Source: Pseudopedobacter saltans DSM 12145
GTDB taxonomy: Bacteria > Bacteroidota > Bacteroidia > Sphingobacteriales > Sphingobacteriaceae
Direction of reading: 5' to 3'
Assembly (NCBI RefSeq): GCF_000190735.1
Contig: NC_015177.1
Coordinates: 558,001-622,000, forward strand
DNA length: 64,000 nt
The notes under the pieces were generated by a model. That model searched no databases, had not been told where the DNA came from, and saw nothing but the letters and a program-made list of their open reading frames with translations. A program made the translations under genes and the position numbers. Every line of letters begins with the position of its first letter. Position 1 is the first letter of the stretch. This document shows positions 39,387 to 47,005 of this stretch, piece by piece.

Positions 39387-39833
39387 ATGTATTTCAAATC
39401 CACATTTTTTGAAGACTATCAATTAAACGATAAAAGGACAACATTGGGAAGAACCATTACCGAAACGGATTTTGTAGTTCATGCCGGTCATACGGGAGAT
39501 TTTTTTCCGCACCACATGGACGCAGAATGGTGCAAAACTCAACCCTTCGGCGGACGTATAGCTCATGGAACCATGATATTTGCCATTGGGATTGGTTTAA
39601 CCGCTTCTGAGATTAATCCAGAAGCATTTTCTAAGGGGTATGATCGTCTGCGTTTTGTGAAGCCGGTTTTTATTGGTGATACCATTCATTCAGAAGTAAC
39701 TATTTCGGAAAAGTCAGATGCCAAAAAGCCAGAATATGGAACGGTAACAGAACATGTAGAAATTATCAACCAAAAAGGGGAGGTAGTTTTGGTTGCAGAT
39801 CATATTTTATTGGTAAAGCGTAAAGACGTTTAA
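39387..39833 (+). CDS. MaoC-like (hot-dog fold) dehydratase/hydratase
   Basis: Single hot-dog domain, 148 residues, expected to add or remove water from a CoA thioester. The hydratase 2-type motif appears as [12 protein letters not shown], keeping the Asp and the His five positions later, but with Phe where many members have Asn. It is followed by [15 protein letters not shown], the family's second signature. It is the last gene of the CoA-transferase cluster and is followed by a strong terminator. Relatives include mesaconyl-CoA and beta-methylmalyl-CoA dehydratases, which also work with CaiB-type transferases; that link is suggestive only. Confidence 0.9.
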   Translation: MYFKSTFFEDYQLNDKRTTLGRTITETDFVVHAGHTGDFFPHHMDAEWCKTQPFGGRIAHGTMIFAIGIGLTASEINPEAFSKGYDRLRFVKPVFIGDTIHSEVTISEKSDAKKPEYGTVTEHVEIINQKGEVVLVADHILLVKRKDV

Positions 39834-39849
39834 GCAAAAAGTATATATC

Positions 39850-39892
39850 AACAAAAAGAGCGCAAAATTTAAAACTTTACGCTCTTTTTGTT
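39850..39892. terminator. Bidirectional terminator between MaoC and protease genes
   Basis: AACAAAAAGAGCG (39850-39862) and CGCTCTTTTTGTT (39880-39892) form a perfect 13-base stem with T-rich flanks on both strands, between convergent genes. Confidence 0.88.
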
Positions 39893-39907
39893 TTGAAGTT
39901 AAGATGC

Positions 39908-41008
39908 CTAGTTATTATAAACCTTAACCATGAATATGTAATCCTGCATTTTCTTAATCTGTTGCGTTTTACTCAAAGAAGAAAGTGCATTTTTCTTATT
40001 GATAACAATCTTGTTTTTAATAGAATCCTGATCTATACTTTCTACAGCTTTCAAAATGTAATCGGATTTGATTGCAAATGCTGCTCCATCCGTTTGGTTC
40101 TGTTTACCGCTAATCACCCCAATGACATTTCCTTTTGCATCGAATAACGGGCCACCAGAGTTTCCTGGATTAACAGGAATAGAAACCTGATATTGAATGG
40201 AGTCGCCACCAAAACCGGTACGGGCACTTAAATATCCTTTTCCTAAAACAACTTCGTCCCTGGGATAACCTATGGTATAAACATCTTCACCCAAATCAGC
40301 CAAAGATTTTTTAAACGTATACGGTAAATTACCAAGATGTTCAAACGAAGGATCGTTGATATAAAGAACAGCTATGTCATAAGAAGGATCTACATAAACC
40401 GTTTGCGTTTTAAAAGATTCACCTTTATTGTTTTGAATATAAACTGAATCTGCCCCCTGAACTACGTGGTAATTTGTTACGATATAACCATTAGAAGTTA
40501 AGGCAAAGCCTGTGCCTCCAAACTGGCTTGGAGCTATACTTTTACTGGCTGATTTCGAGTTAATATTTCTTACTAATGCATTATGGGATTTACGGATAGT
40601 TTCCATATCTCTTTTTAAAGCGCTGTAAGACGGATTGTTATCGTTTCTGGTTAACTGACCAGTAGAGTATAATGTACCTAAAGTGGTTACTACAGCAACG
40701 GTAGCAGCGATAGTCAAATTGCGTTTGTATTTATTCCAAAGCTCAACAATCTTAGTCTTACGTTCGATTACATCTTCTTTCAAAGAAATTACATCGATTT
40801 CTTCATGAATAGCATTCATGGCAGATTTTAATGACTTTGTATCACCGTAGCTTTTGATAGACTTTAAAAACTCGATATGTTCTACAACCTTTTGATCTAA
40901 AGCTGCATTATTCTTCCTTTCCTCTTCAAATTGAAGCATTTCCTGTGTGCACATCTCTTTTAGGAGGTAAGATTCGATTCTCTTAATTAAATCAAGCTCG
41001 CTAACCAT
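39908..41008 (-). CDS. Membrane-anchored trypsin-like serine protease with anti-sigma-like N-terminus
   Basis: 366 residues. A Glu/Lys-rich cytoplasmic region (1-96; KEMCTQEMLQFEEE resembles the start of anti-sigma domains) leads to one membrane segment (about 97-117). A periplasmic linker and an S1C/HtrA-like protease domain (about 160-320) follow, with the triad His181 (TNYHVVQGAD), Asp211 (SYDIAVL) and Ser284 (NPGNSGGP). No PDZ domain follows, unlike DegP; the tail (330-366) is short and basic. Its start is 5 bases downstream of the ECF sigma gene, the position normally held by an anti-sigma factor. I infer that it senses envelope stress and either holds or releases the sigma factor; the anti-sigma function is not proven. 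Confidence 0.85.
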   Translation of the reverse strand: MVSELDLIKRIESYLLKEMCTQEMLQFEEERKNNAALDQKVVEHIEFLKSIKSYGDTKSLKSAMNAIHEEIDVISLKEDVIERKTKIVELWNKYKRNLTIAATVAVVTTLGTLYSTGQLTRNDNNPSYSALKRDMETIRKSHNALVRNINSKSASKSIAPSQFGGTGFALTSNGYIVTNYHVVQGADSVYIQNNKGESFKTQTVYVDPSYDIAVLYINDPSFEHLGNLPYTFKKSLADLGEDVYTIGYPRDEVVLGKGYLSARTGFGGDSIQYQVSIPVNPGNSGGPLFDAKGNVIGVISGKQNQTDGAAFAIKSDYILKAVESIDQDSIKNKIVINKKNALSSLSKTQQIKKMQDYIFMVKVYNN

Positions 41009-41013
41009 ATCTT

Positions 41014-41583
41014 TTACTTTTGATTGAAAAATATCTTTTTAAGCCTTTGTAAGCATTTATACTTTTGAGTTTTTGCATTGTCAGCATTTGTATATCCAAA
41101 CTTCTCGCAGATTTCCTGCATCGATCGGTTTTTGATATAAAAATCCTCCAAAATAGTTTTACAAGGTTCACCTAAACTTTCGAGAGAAATATGCATTAAA
41201 TTAAATTGCTTATCTCTTTCTTCCTGTTGTTCCAAATCTTGCTCCACCGGAATATGATCTTCATATTCATTTATATCTTCTGTATAGCGACCTTTTTGAT
41301 TGAGCTTTTTCAACCAAAGTCGCCGGCATACCGAGTATATAAATGTTTTGAGTTTACTGCTTAGCTCAAAATCTCCATTCTTAATTTTGTTATGCAGAAT
41401 AATGATGGATTCCTGATAAACATCTTTAGCTTCTTCTTCGCTTCCATTATTATTAATAACAAGTTTTAAAGCCATTGGATAATACTCTTTATAGAGATAA
41501 TTAAGTACAGATGATGAATTATTTAAAATCCCTACAATAACTTCGTTATCTGTCGGCTTAGAATGCATTAACTTACGACTCAC
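41014..41583 (-). CDS. ECF-type RNA polymerase sigma factor
   Basis: Sigma-70 family group 4 factor, 189 residues. Region 2 is visible around SVLNYLYKEYYPMALKLV and EEAKDVYQESIIILHNKI. Region 4 follows with LGEPCKTILEDFYIKNRSM and the recognition-helix-like EICEKFGYTNADNAKTQKYKCLQRL. The next gene encodes a membrane protease with a cytoplasmic anti-sigma-like arm, so the pair probably forms a signalling unit. Met at 41583 is used; a Met five codons later (41568) is equally possible. Confidence 0.93.
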   Translation of the reverse strand: MSRKLMHSKPTDNEVIVGILNNSSSVLNYLYKEYYPMALKLVINNNGSEEEAKDVYQESIIILHNKIKNGDFELSSKLKTFIYSVCRRLWLKKLNQKGRYTEDINEYEDHIPVEQDLEQQEERDKQFNLMHISLESLGEPCKTILEDFYIKNRSMQEICEKFGYTNADNAKTQKYKCLQRLKKIFFNQK

Positions 41584-42015
41584 TACTTAATACGCTTATT
41601 ATTAAAATGTAACCCACACAAATAGAAAAATATTTCTCTTATACCTTGGTCGTCTTTCTTTTCGAATCCTGATTTTCAAAGTTGAAGATTTCTTGCCAAA
41701 GATAATTCACCTGTCATAATATATGAAAAAAAATGATGAATGATGTTTGTTTATGTCAGAACGTTAAACAGCGCACTACAGATAAAAATAATATTTAAAT
41801 TTTAGATTGTTATAATAACAAAATATTATCTTCGCGAACCTTTTTAAAAGAGGAAACCAAGTTTTTTGAAATATTTTTAAAATTTATTTTACTGATAATC
41901 AGTATATTGATTTATTTGTGTGAAATAAATTGAAAAAAGATAATAGAACAGGGTTACCTTTTTATATTTAGGGTATTAATGTTTAAAATCATAAAAATTA
42001 AAATAGAAAATTAAC
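41584..42015. promoter_or_regulatory. 432-base divergent intergenic region (ECF sigma / small lipoprotein)
   Basis: Strongly AT-rich, no gene seen. It must hold promoters for both divergent transcripts. The best minus-strand candidate is listed separately (41698-41729). On the plus strand TTTATTTG (around 41912) with TTTA 19 bases upstream is a weak promoter candidate for the small lipoprotein. Confidence 0.4.
41698..41729 (-). promoter_or_regulatory. Candidate promoter of the ECF sigma/protease pair
   Basis: Read on the minus strand this is TTTC, 20 bases, then TATCTTTG. It matches the Bacteroidota -33/-7 pattern TTTG-N19-21-TAnnTTTG at all but one defined base. It would give a leader of about 100 bases before 41583. 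Confidence 0.45.
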
Positions 42016-42201
42016 ATGAAAAATTTATTCAAATTCGGATTCTTCGCTTTAGCTATCTCTTTATCAGCAGTTGCTTGTAACTCTAACAAACCAGCTGAAG
42101 AAAACACTGATACAGTTGCAGTTGAAGCAGTTGATACTACTATCGTTGTTGACACTACAGGTGCTGACACTACAGTTGTTGATACAGTTGTTTCTCACTA
42201 A
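42016..42201 (+). CDS. Small Thr/Val/Asp-rich lipoprotein
   Basis: 61 residues. A lipoprotein signal peptide ends at AVAC (Cys about residue 21), and the mature 40 residues are almost only Thr, Val, Asp, Ala and Glu in a degenerate V-D-T-T-x-V-V-D-T-T pattern. No known domain. A clear signal, a strong terminator right after the gene and a biased mature sequence argue that it is a real expressed gene. Acidic, disordered surface or periplasmic lipoproteins of this kind are common but uncharacterised in Sphingobacteriaceae-like genomes. Function unknown. Confidence 0.8.
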   Translation: MKNLFKFGFFALAISLSAVACNSNKPAEENTDTVAVEAVDTTIVVDTTGADTTVVDTVVSH

Positions 42202-42220
42202 TTGTTGAAGACATCCATAT

Positions 42221-42253
42221 AAAAAGGGAGCAGAAATTTCTGCTCCCTTTTTT
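42221..42253. terminator. Strong palindromic terminator
   Basis: AAAAAGGGAGCAGAAA and its exact complement TTTCTGCTCCCTTTTT form an unbroken 32-base palindrome with T-tracts usable on both strands. It serves the small lipoprotein (plus) and probably the convergent DUF5703 gene (minus). Confidence 0.92.
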
Positions 42254-42299
42254 ATTTATTACATTTTTAGATGTCTTTCTTGATCTCTGCACAATAGCC

Positions 42300-44606
42300 T
42301 TATTCCAATAAAACAATTACATCTTTTTTCCTCGACTCTGGAATTATATTCAGTTTTTCTAGTTTGCCATTTTTCCAGCTAGCTTCTACAATGGTTTGTT
42401 TTGGAGCATGTAGCTTAAAACTAACATCTTTATCTTTTGGCCAGGCAGGAAATAATAAAAGCTGATCACCATTTTCCTGCAAAAGCATTTCCTGTAAGCC
42501 AATCATCCCAGATCCACCCCAGTTATGGTCTGGAACCCAATCAAAACCGGGACCCCAAAATGCAGGGAATCTTCTGCCAGAATCATTTAACTTTGCATAA
42601 GTCAATCTCCAGGCCTCTTCTGTTAAGCCTAATCTTGCAGCAAAAATGTTATCCTGTTTCCAGCCTATATGACTTCTGAATTTCAATGCATCTTTGTCAA
42701 ATTTATAGGTATTGATCGCGGTGTCTAATCCTGGTCTGTTGATACCAAATATTCCCCAGGGATAAACTGGATACAATTGGGGTGTTTCTGTATTGTTAAT
42801 TCTTTCCCAAAGTTTAGCTGGTGAAATCATCGTTTTTCCATCAACTTCTCTATAGCTAAGTGCTGGAATACGCTCCAGCATAGCACTCCAACGGGACTTT
42901 TGTTCAGAGCTGACATATTGTTCAGGTAAACGTATTAGTCGTTTTAAAATGCTGTGCAATGCGGCTACAGTTGAAGATGCATTATATGCCATTTTATAGG
43001 TCTCCGCAGATGATCCTGGATACAAAACTAAGTGGTTGTTTTCATCCAAAGCTTTTCTACCTCGCTGTTTCGCAAGATATTGGTAATGCTCATCAAAGAA
43101 TGTCAGACAGCTTTCTATCAAAGGAATATATGCTGTGATATCTTTTCCTGCATATCTTTCCTGTTCCAACATCATCATACAAAATTCAAAAGCTGTATCC
43201 CACTGATATTCTAACCAGGCATTATATTCCATTCCTTTATCGTAGTTTTCTGGTCTTTTCCAACCGTATTCCGCGGGATTAGGGAGGCCGAAATTTTCAA
43301 TTTGTTCGGTAAAGGAAGCACCTTTATGCTTCCAGTAATGTTGAGTTCTTAGTTCCGCGTTTTTCTGCGCCTTCAAATAAAAATTAAATTGGGCTGGCAT
43401 CATGTCAAAATCGCCGGATTTTAACATCGGCCAGTATACTAACCGTTGATTTTGCGCCGTATGTGTTCCACCGCCCCAGTTTCTGAAATCAGGAGTGAAA
43501 CTGAGCGTAGTGTCTACATGATAAGGATCGTATGTGAATAAACCACCATTGAATTTTGTAGGGAGTTGTCCGTAAGCATTGCATCCCAGCATATATCTGA
43601 AGAGCTGATAATTTTTACTAATTTTCCAATCTTCATCTTTCGGTTTTCCAATGTGGATATAACTCCTTTTCCAATAATTCGCCCACCAGTTTTCTGTTTT
43701 TTGGAATGTCAATTTATCTTTCTTCGCATTTGAAAGATTATTAAACAGAGATTGTTTCCAGGTTGAGATGCTGGATGTTTGTTGTGTATGCAGTTGGATG
43801 TTAATCTGAAATTCTTTGGTCGCTTTTATACTTTTAAGTTCCCAGGATCTGAATGTTGTATTCTGATATTTTCCCGTAGAAATATTTCCAGACTGCATAT
43901 TGTCCGCTTCCATAATTCCTCCAAAAGTCAAATTTTTAATAGGGTTATCAAGTTGAGATTTGATATCCTCCAATCCCTGTTGCTTTACAACGGCGTCAAA
44001 TACGGTAAAATCTTTGTTTCTATGAAAGAAAACGATAGCACTTTTATCAAAAGTAATACTGTCCTTATGTGTTCTTACATCGCCTTGCGGAGCCCATTTC
44101 CATGAATTTGCATTGTTCTCTTTTCCTTTAGGAATTAAATCCCGGTACCGCCAATTTTCATAAAAAGCCTGCGCATGAATATTCTGATTGCTCTTCACCT
44201 TAACATTGATTAAGGGGTGAAAAACAGAGGTTCTGATAATCACATCTGCATTTAAACTTTTTGTACCTCCATTAATCTTGATATATCCTTTATCCAGATG
44301 AAGTTCCTGTTTAAAATCTCCATTAACAAAAGGATTAGGATTTAATCGGATTCTTACGCGTCCCAGCTTCAATAAAGTATTATTCTCATCAAAGGTGCCG
44401 GTTTTTGATATATAAAATAAAATATCCCCATTTTCTACCCAAACGTTTAATCCAATATCTCCTCCACCTGTGGGCATAGATTCTCCTGAGTTTTTACTTT
44501 GAGTAATCCATACCGGGTTATACTGTTGCACATTTTGAGAAAGAGACATTTGAGGCAATAGGGCCACCGAAACGAATAGTAAAAAAGAATAAAGCAGTTT
44601 GAACAT
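42300..44606 (-). CDS. DUF5703-type six-hairpin glycoside hydrolase-like protein
   Basis: 768 residues with a Sec signal (to about 24, SLSQN). The N-terminal beta-sandwich has the DUF5703 opening SMPTGGGDIGLNVWVENGD. The C-terminal part is an (alpha/alpha)6-type domain with GH95-like features: FNGGLFTYDPY, WGGGTHTAQNQR, the late FWGPGFDWVPDHNWGG segment, and a C-terminal beta domain with QLLLFPAWPKDKDV. It is an exported putative exo-glycosidase whose substrate I cannot name. It faces the fucose catabolic genes and shares the overall architecture of the GH95 enzyme at 24201, but key GH95 motifs (N-x-N and HPPFQIDGN) are not conserved. The GH95-relative reading is from architecture, not from a match. 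Confidence 0.75.
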   Translation of the reverse strand: MFKLLYSFLLFVSVALLPQMSLSQNVQQYNPVWITQSKNSGESMPTGGGDIGLNVWVENGDILFYISKTGTFDENNTLLKLGRVRIRLNPNPFVNGDFKQELHLDKGYIKINGGTKSLNADVIIRTSVFHPLINVKVKSNQNIHAQAFYENWRYRDLIPKGKENNANSWKWAPQGDVRTHKDSITFDKSAIVFFHRNKDFTVFDAVVKQQGLEDIKSQLDNPIKNLTFGGIMEADNMQSGNISTGKYQNTTFRSWELKSIKATKEFQINIQLHTQQTSSISTWKQSLFNNLSNAKKDKLTFQKTENWWANYWKRSYIHIGKPKDEDWKISKNYQLFRYMLGCNAYGQLPTKFNGGLFTYDPYHVDTTLSFTPDFRNWGGGTHTAQNQRLVYWPMLKSGDFDMMPAQFNFYLKAQKNAELRTQHYWKHKGASFTEQIENFGLPNPAEYGWKRPENYDKGMEYNAWLEYQWDTAFEFCMMMLEQERYAGKDITAYIPLIESCLTFFDEHYQYLAKQRGRKALDENNHLVLYPGSSAETYKMAYNASSTVAALHSILKRLIRLPEQYVSSEQKSRWSAMLERIPALSYREVDGKTMISPAKLWERINNTETPQLYPVYPWGIFGINRPGLDTAINTYKFDKDALKFRSHIGWKQDNIFAARLGLTEEAWRLTYAKLNDSGRRFPAFWGPGFDWVPDHNWGGSGMIGLQEMLLQENGDQLLLFPAWPKDKDVSFKLHAPKQTIVEASWKNGKLEKLNIIPESRKKDVIVLLE

Positions 44607-44826
44607 GTTTAAAAAAATGATTTTAAAGGAAAAATACGGAAGAAAATGCGATGATAGAAAGTTTTGCGAATATCCTATATGATATGGGAAATATGATATA
44701 AACCAATTCTACAGTATTTTAAGAGAAAATCATGTTTACGGATGTTTTGAATGGCAAAAGAGAAGTAAAAACATTATATAATTGATATATTGTTCTGCTA
44801 TTAATTAAGTCTTTCAATAAGCAAAT

Positions 44827-45405
44827 ATGGAAGAAGATATCTTTAAAAAACATATTCAAAAATTTGTTCAGATAAGTGAGGAAGAGTTTTCTGAAATCAA
44901 AACCTATTTCAGGAGTCTGGAATTACGTAAAAAGGAGTATCTTTTGAAACATGGAGATATATGTAAAATGAATTTTTTTGTACTGAAAGGTTGTTTAAGA
45001 AAGTTTTTTATCAGTGAGAAAGGAGTGGAGCACACTACAGAGTTCGCGATAGAAAATTGGTGGATGACGGATAACTTTGCTTATGAAAAAGAAATGCGGT
45101 CTGATTTTAATATTCAAACAGTAGAAAAATCCATTGTTTTAGTTATAGATAAGGTAAATCATGATAAATTATTGCAAAAACATCCACTAATGGAAAGGTA
45201 TTTTCGAATGATTTATCAACGAGCTTATGCTGCAGCGGAACGGAGAATCAGGTTTCTATATGAATTTTCAAGAGAGGAGCTTTATTTACACTTTCGCAGT
45301 CAGTATCCAGAATTCCTGCAAAGAATACCACAATATCTTATTGCTTCTTATTTAGGTTTCACTCCCGAATATTTGAGCGAAATAAGAGGGAAATTGCGAT
45401 CTTAA
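44827..45405 (+). CDS. Crp/Fnr-family transcription regulator
   Basis: 192 residues: a cyclic-nucleotide-binding-like beta-roll (about 25-120, with K-K-E-Y-L-L-K-H-G-D and FVLKGCLRKFF) and a C-terminal helix-turn-helix (about 145-190, IASYLGFTPEYLSEIRGKL). It lacks Fnr-type N-terminal cysteines. Proteins of this size and type in Bacteroidota often control an adjacent small enzyme gene, and the next gene is an AhpD-like one. A palindrome overlaps this gene's stop codon. The ligand is unknown. Confidence 0.92.
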   Translation: MEEDIFKKHIQKFVQISEEEFSEIKTYFRSLELRKKEYLLKHGDICKMNFFVLKGCLRKFFISEKGVEHTTEFAIENWWMTDNFAYEKEMRSDFNIQTVEKSIVLVIDKVNHDKLLQKHPLMERYFRMIYQRAYAAAERRIRFLYEFSREELYLHFRSQYPEFLQRIPQYLIASYLGFTPEYLSEIRGKLRS

Positions 45406-45416
45406 ACCAGTTTAAG
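45401..45416. promoter_or_regulatory. Palindromic operator candidate before the AhpD-like gene
   Basis: CTTAAAC-CA-GTTTAAG is a perfect 7-base inverted repeat that overlaps the Crp/Fnr stop codon. It is followed by TAGCTTTG (45438-45445), an exact -7 consensus, 27 bases before the start at 45472. No well-spaced -33 element is present (TTTG at 45419 gives 15 bases), consistent with an activator-dependent promoter. Confidence 0.45.
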
Positions 45417-45471
45417 ATTTTGCCCCCATTAAATGGTTAGCTTTGTTTTGTTATCAAAAAATAAAATTATT

Positions 45472-45915
45472 ATGAAGCAAAGATTCGATCTATCAAAAAC
45501 GGAACCAAGGGCTTATAAAGCTATGGCTGGTCTGGAGGAGTATTTGAAAACCACGGCCTTAACCAATATACAGAAAGAGCTGATAAAAATTAGAGCCTCT
45601 CAGATAAACGGTTGTGCTTTTTGTTTGGATATGCATACTAAAGACGCCCTGAAATACGGTGAAACTCAACAAAGGATATTCTTATTAAATGCATGGAGGG
45701 AAACAGATTTGTATTCAGATGAAGAAAAAGCAATTTTGGCACTAACTGAAGAGATTACATTAATTAGCCAAAAAGGTTTAAGCGAAGAAACTTATCAGTG
45801 GATATCAAAATACTTTAATGAAAATGAAATCGCGCAAATTATTATGGCGGTTATCACTATAAATGCGTGGAATAGAATAGCTATTAGTACACATACGCCA
45901 GTTCCAAAGGGATAA
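45472..45915 (+). CDS. Carboxymuconolactone decarboxylase/AhpD-like protein
   Basis: All-helical CMD-family protein with an AhpD-like redox motif CAFCLDMHTKDA (Cys-x-x-Cys and a His four residues later). Such proteins act in alkylhydroperoxide or thiol redox chemistry. I choose Met at 45472, where the conserved domain begins (MKQRFDL); an in-frame Met at 45433 would lie upstream of the -7 box and add a poorly conserved leader. 147 residues from the chosen start, normal for the family. Probably regulated by the Crp/Fnr protein encoded just upstream. Confidence 0.9.
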   Translation: MKQRFDLSKTEPRAYKAMAGLEEYLKTTALTNIQKELIKIRASQINGCAFCLDMHTKDALKYGETQQRIFLLNAWRETDLYSDEEKAILALTEEITLISQKGLSEETYQWISKYFNENEIAQIIMAVITINAWNRIAISTHTPVPKG

Positions 45916-45944
45916 ATTTTTATATCGGACAACGAACGTGAAAG

Positions 45945-45980
45945 ATAAAGCCGATTGGAAAATAACCGGCTTTATTTTCT
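45945..45980. terminator. Bidirectional terminator
   Basis: ATAAAGCCG (45945-45953) pairs with CGGCTTTAT (45967-45975), followed by a T-rich stretch on the plus strand. It lies between the convergent AhpD-like and alcohol dehydrogenase genes. Confidence 0.75.
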
Positions 45981-45981
45981 T

Positions 45982-46995
45982 TTAGTCGAAATCAATCATT
46001 GCCTTGATTACTCCATTTTTTGGATCTAACCATTTTTCGAATTCATTTTTAACTTCATCGAAATCGACAGTGTGTGTAATATAGGTCGTTGGTTTTACAA
46101 GGCCTTTTTTCATGGAATCAATCACATGTTCGAAATCCACGCGATTTGCATTTCTACTACTCATTAATGTCGCTTCTCTTTTATGAAACTCCGGATGAAG
46201 GAAAGATATTTCGCCCTTTTGTAACCCAACTAATACGTAGCGTCCACCATGGGCCAGATATTGGAAAGCCCCGTTTATAGCTTTTTGGTTTCCGGTAGCA
46301 TCGATAATAACGGTTGGCATATCGCTATTAGTGATTTTTTGTAAGGCTTCCGTAACGTCTTCTTGAGTTGGATTAATCGTATAATCGATACCTAATTTCT
46401 CTTTGCAGAAGTTCAGCCTGTCATCATTAATATCCAATGCAATAACTTTTCCTCCCGCTATTCTGGCGAACTCCATAATACCTAAACCAATAGGACCGGC
46501 ACCCAGAACAAGAACAAATTCGTCTTTACTCACTCCAGCTCTTCTTACGCCATGTGCACCAATTGCTAAGGGTTCTACCAATGCAAGTTCGTCAAAGCTA
46601 AGGCCTTCTCCGTGTACCAAAGAGTATGTAGGTACAGAAATATATTCGGCCATAGCGCCATCTATATGAACGCCGCAAACATTTATAGAAGTACAGCAAT
46701 TTTCTTTTCCACTTCTGCAGGCAATGCATTTGCCACAGTAGAAATAGGGGATGATGGTTATCGCTTCGCCTTGTTTAAAGTTGGTATCATCAGTTTCAAC
46801 TATTTCAGCAGCCAGTTCGTGCCCTAGTCTTCTTGGGTAACTGAAAAAAGGTTGTGTGCCTGTAAATGCATGTAAATCTGTACCACAGATACCCACTCTC
46901 CTTATCTTCAAAATGCTCTGTCCGGGGGTAGCCGCCGGCTTTTCTATATCTATATACTCAAAATTTCCAGGTGTTGTGCACACAAGTGTTTTCAT
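45982..46995 (-). CDS. Zinc-dependent medium-chain alcohol dehydrogenase
   Basis: 337-residue MDR-family dehydrogenase related to sorbitol, galactitol and L-threonine dehydrogenases. Catalytic zinc ligands are Cys37 (GICGTD) and His59-Glu60 (LGHELA). The structural zinc loop CGKCIACRSGKENCC is intact, and a Rossmann GAGPIGLGIMEFA motif binds NAD(P). It is the last gene of the fucose-type operon and starts 10 bases after the aldo/keto reductase. Possible jobs are oxidation of L-fucose or a related sugar, or handling a C3 product. The substrate cannot be decided here. Confidence 0.9.
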   Translation of the reverse strand: MKTLVCTTPGNFEYIDIEKPAATPGQSILKIRRVGICGTDLHAFTGTQPFFSYPRRLGHELAAEIVETDDTNFKQGEAITIIPYFYCGKCIACRSGKENCCTSINVCGVHIDGAMAEYISVPTYSLVHGEGLSFDELALVEPLAIGAHGVRRAGVSKDEFVLVLGAGPIGLGIMEFARIAGGKVIALDINDDRLNFCKEKLGIDYTINPTQEDVTEALQKITNSDMPTVIIDATGNQKAINGAFQYLAHGGRYVLVGLQKGEISFLHPEFHKREATLMSSRNANRVDFEHVIDSMKKGLVKPTTYITHTVDFDEVKNEFEKWLDPKNGVIKAMIDFD

Positions 46996-47005
46996 GTAAA
47001 TCTTT

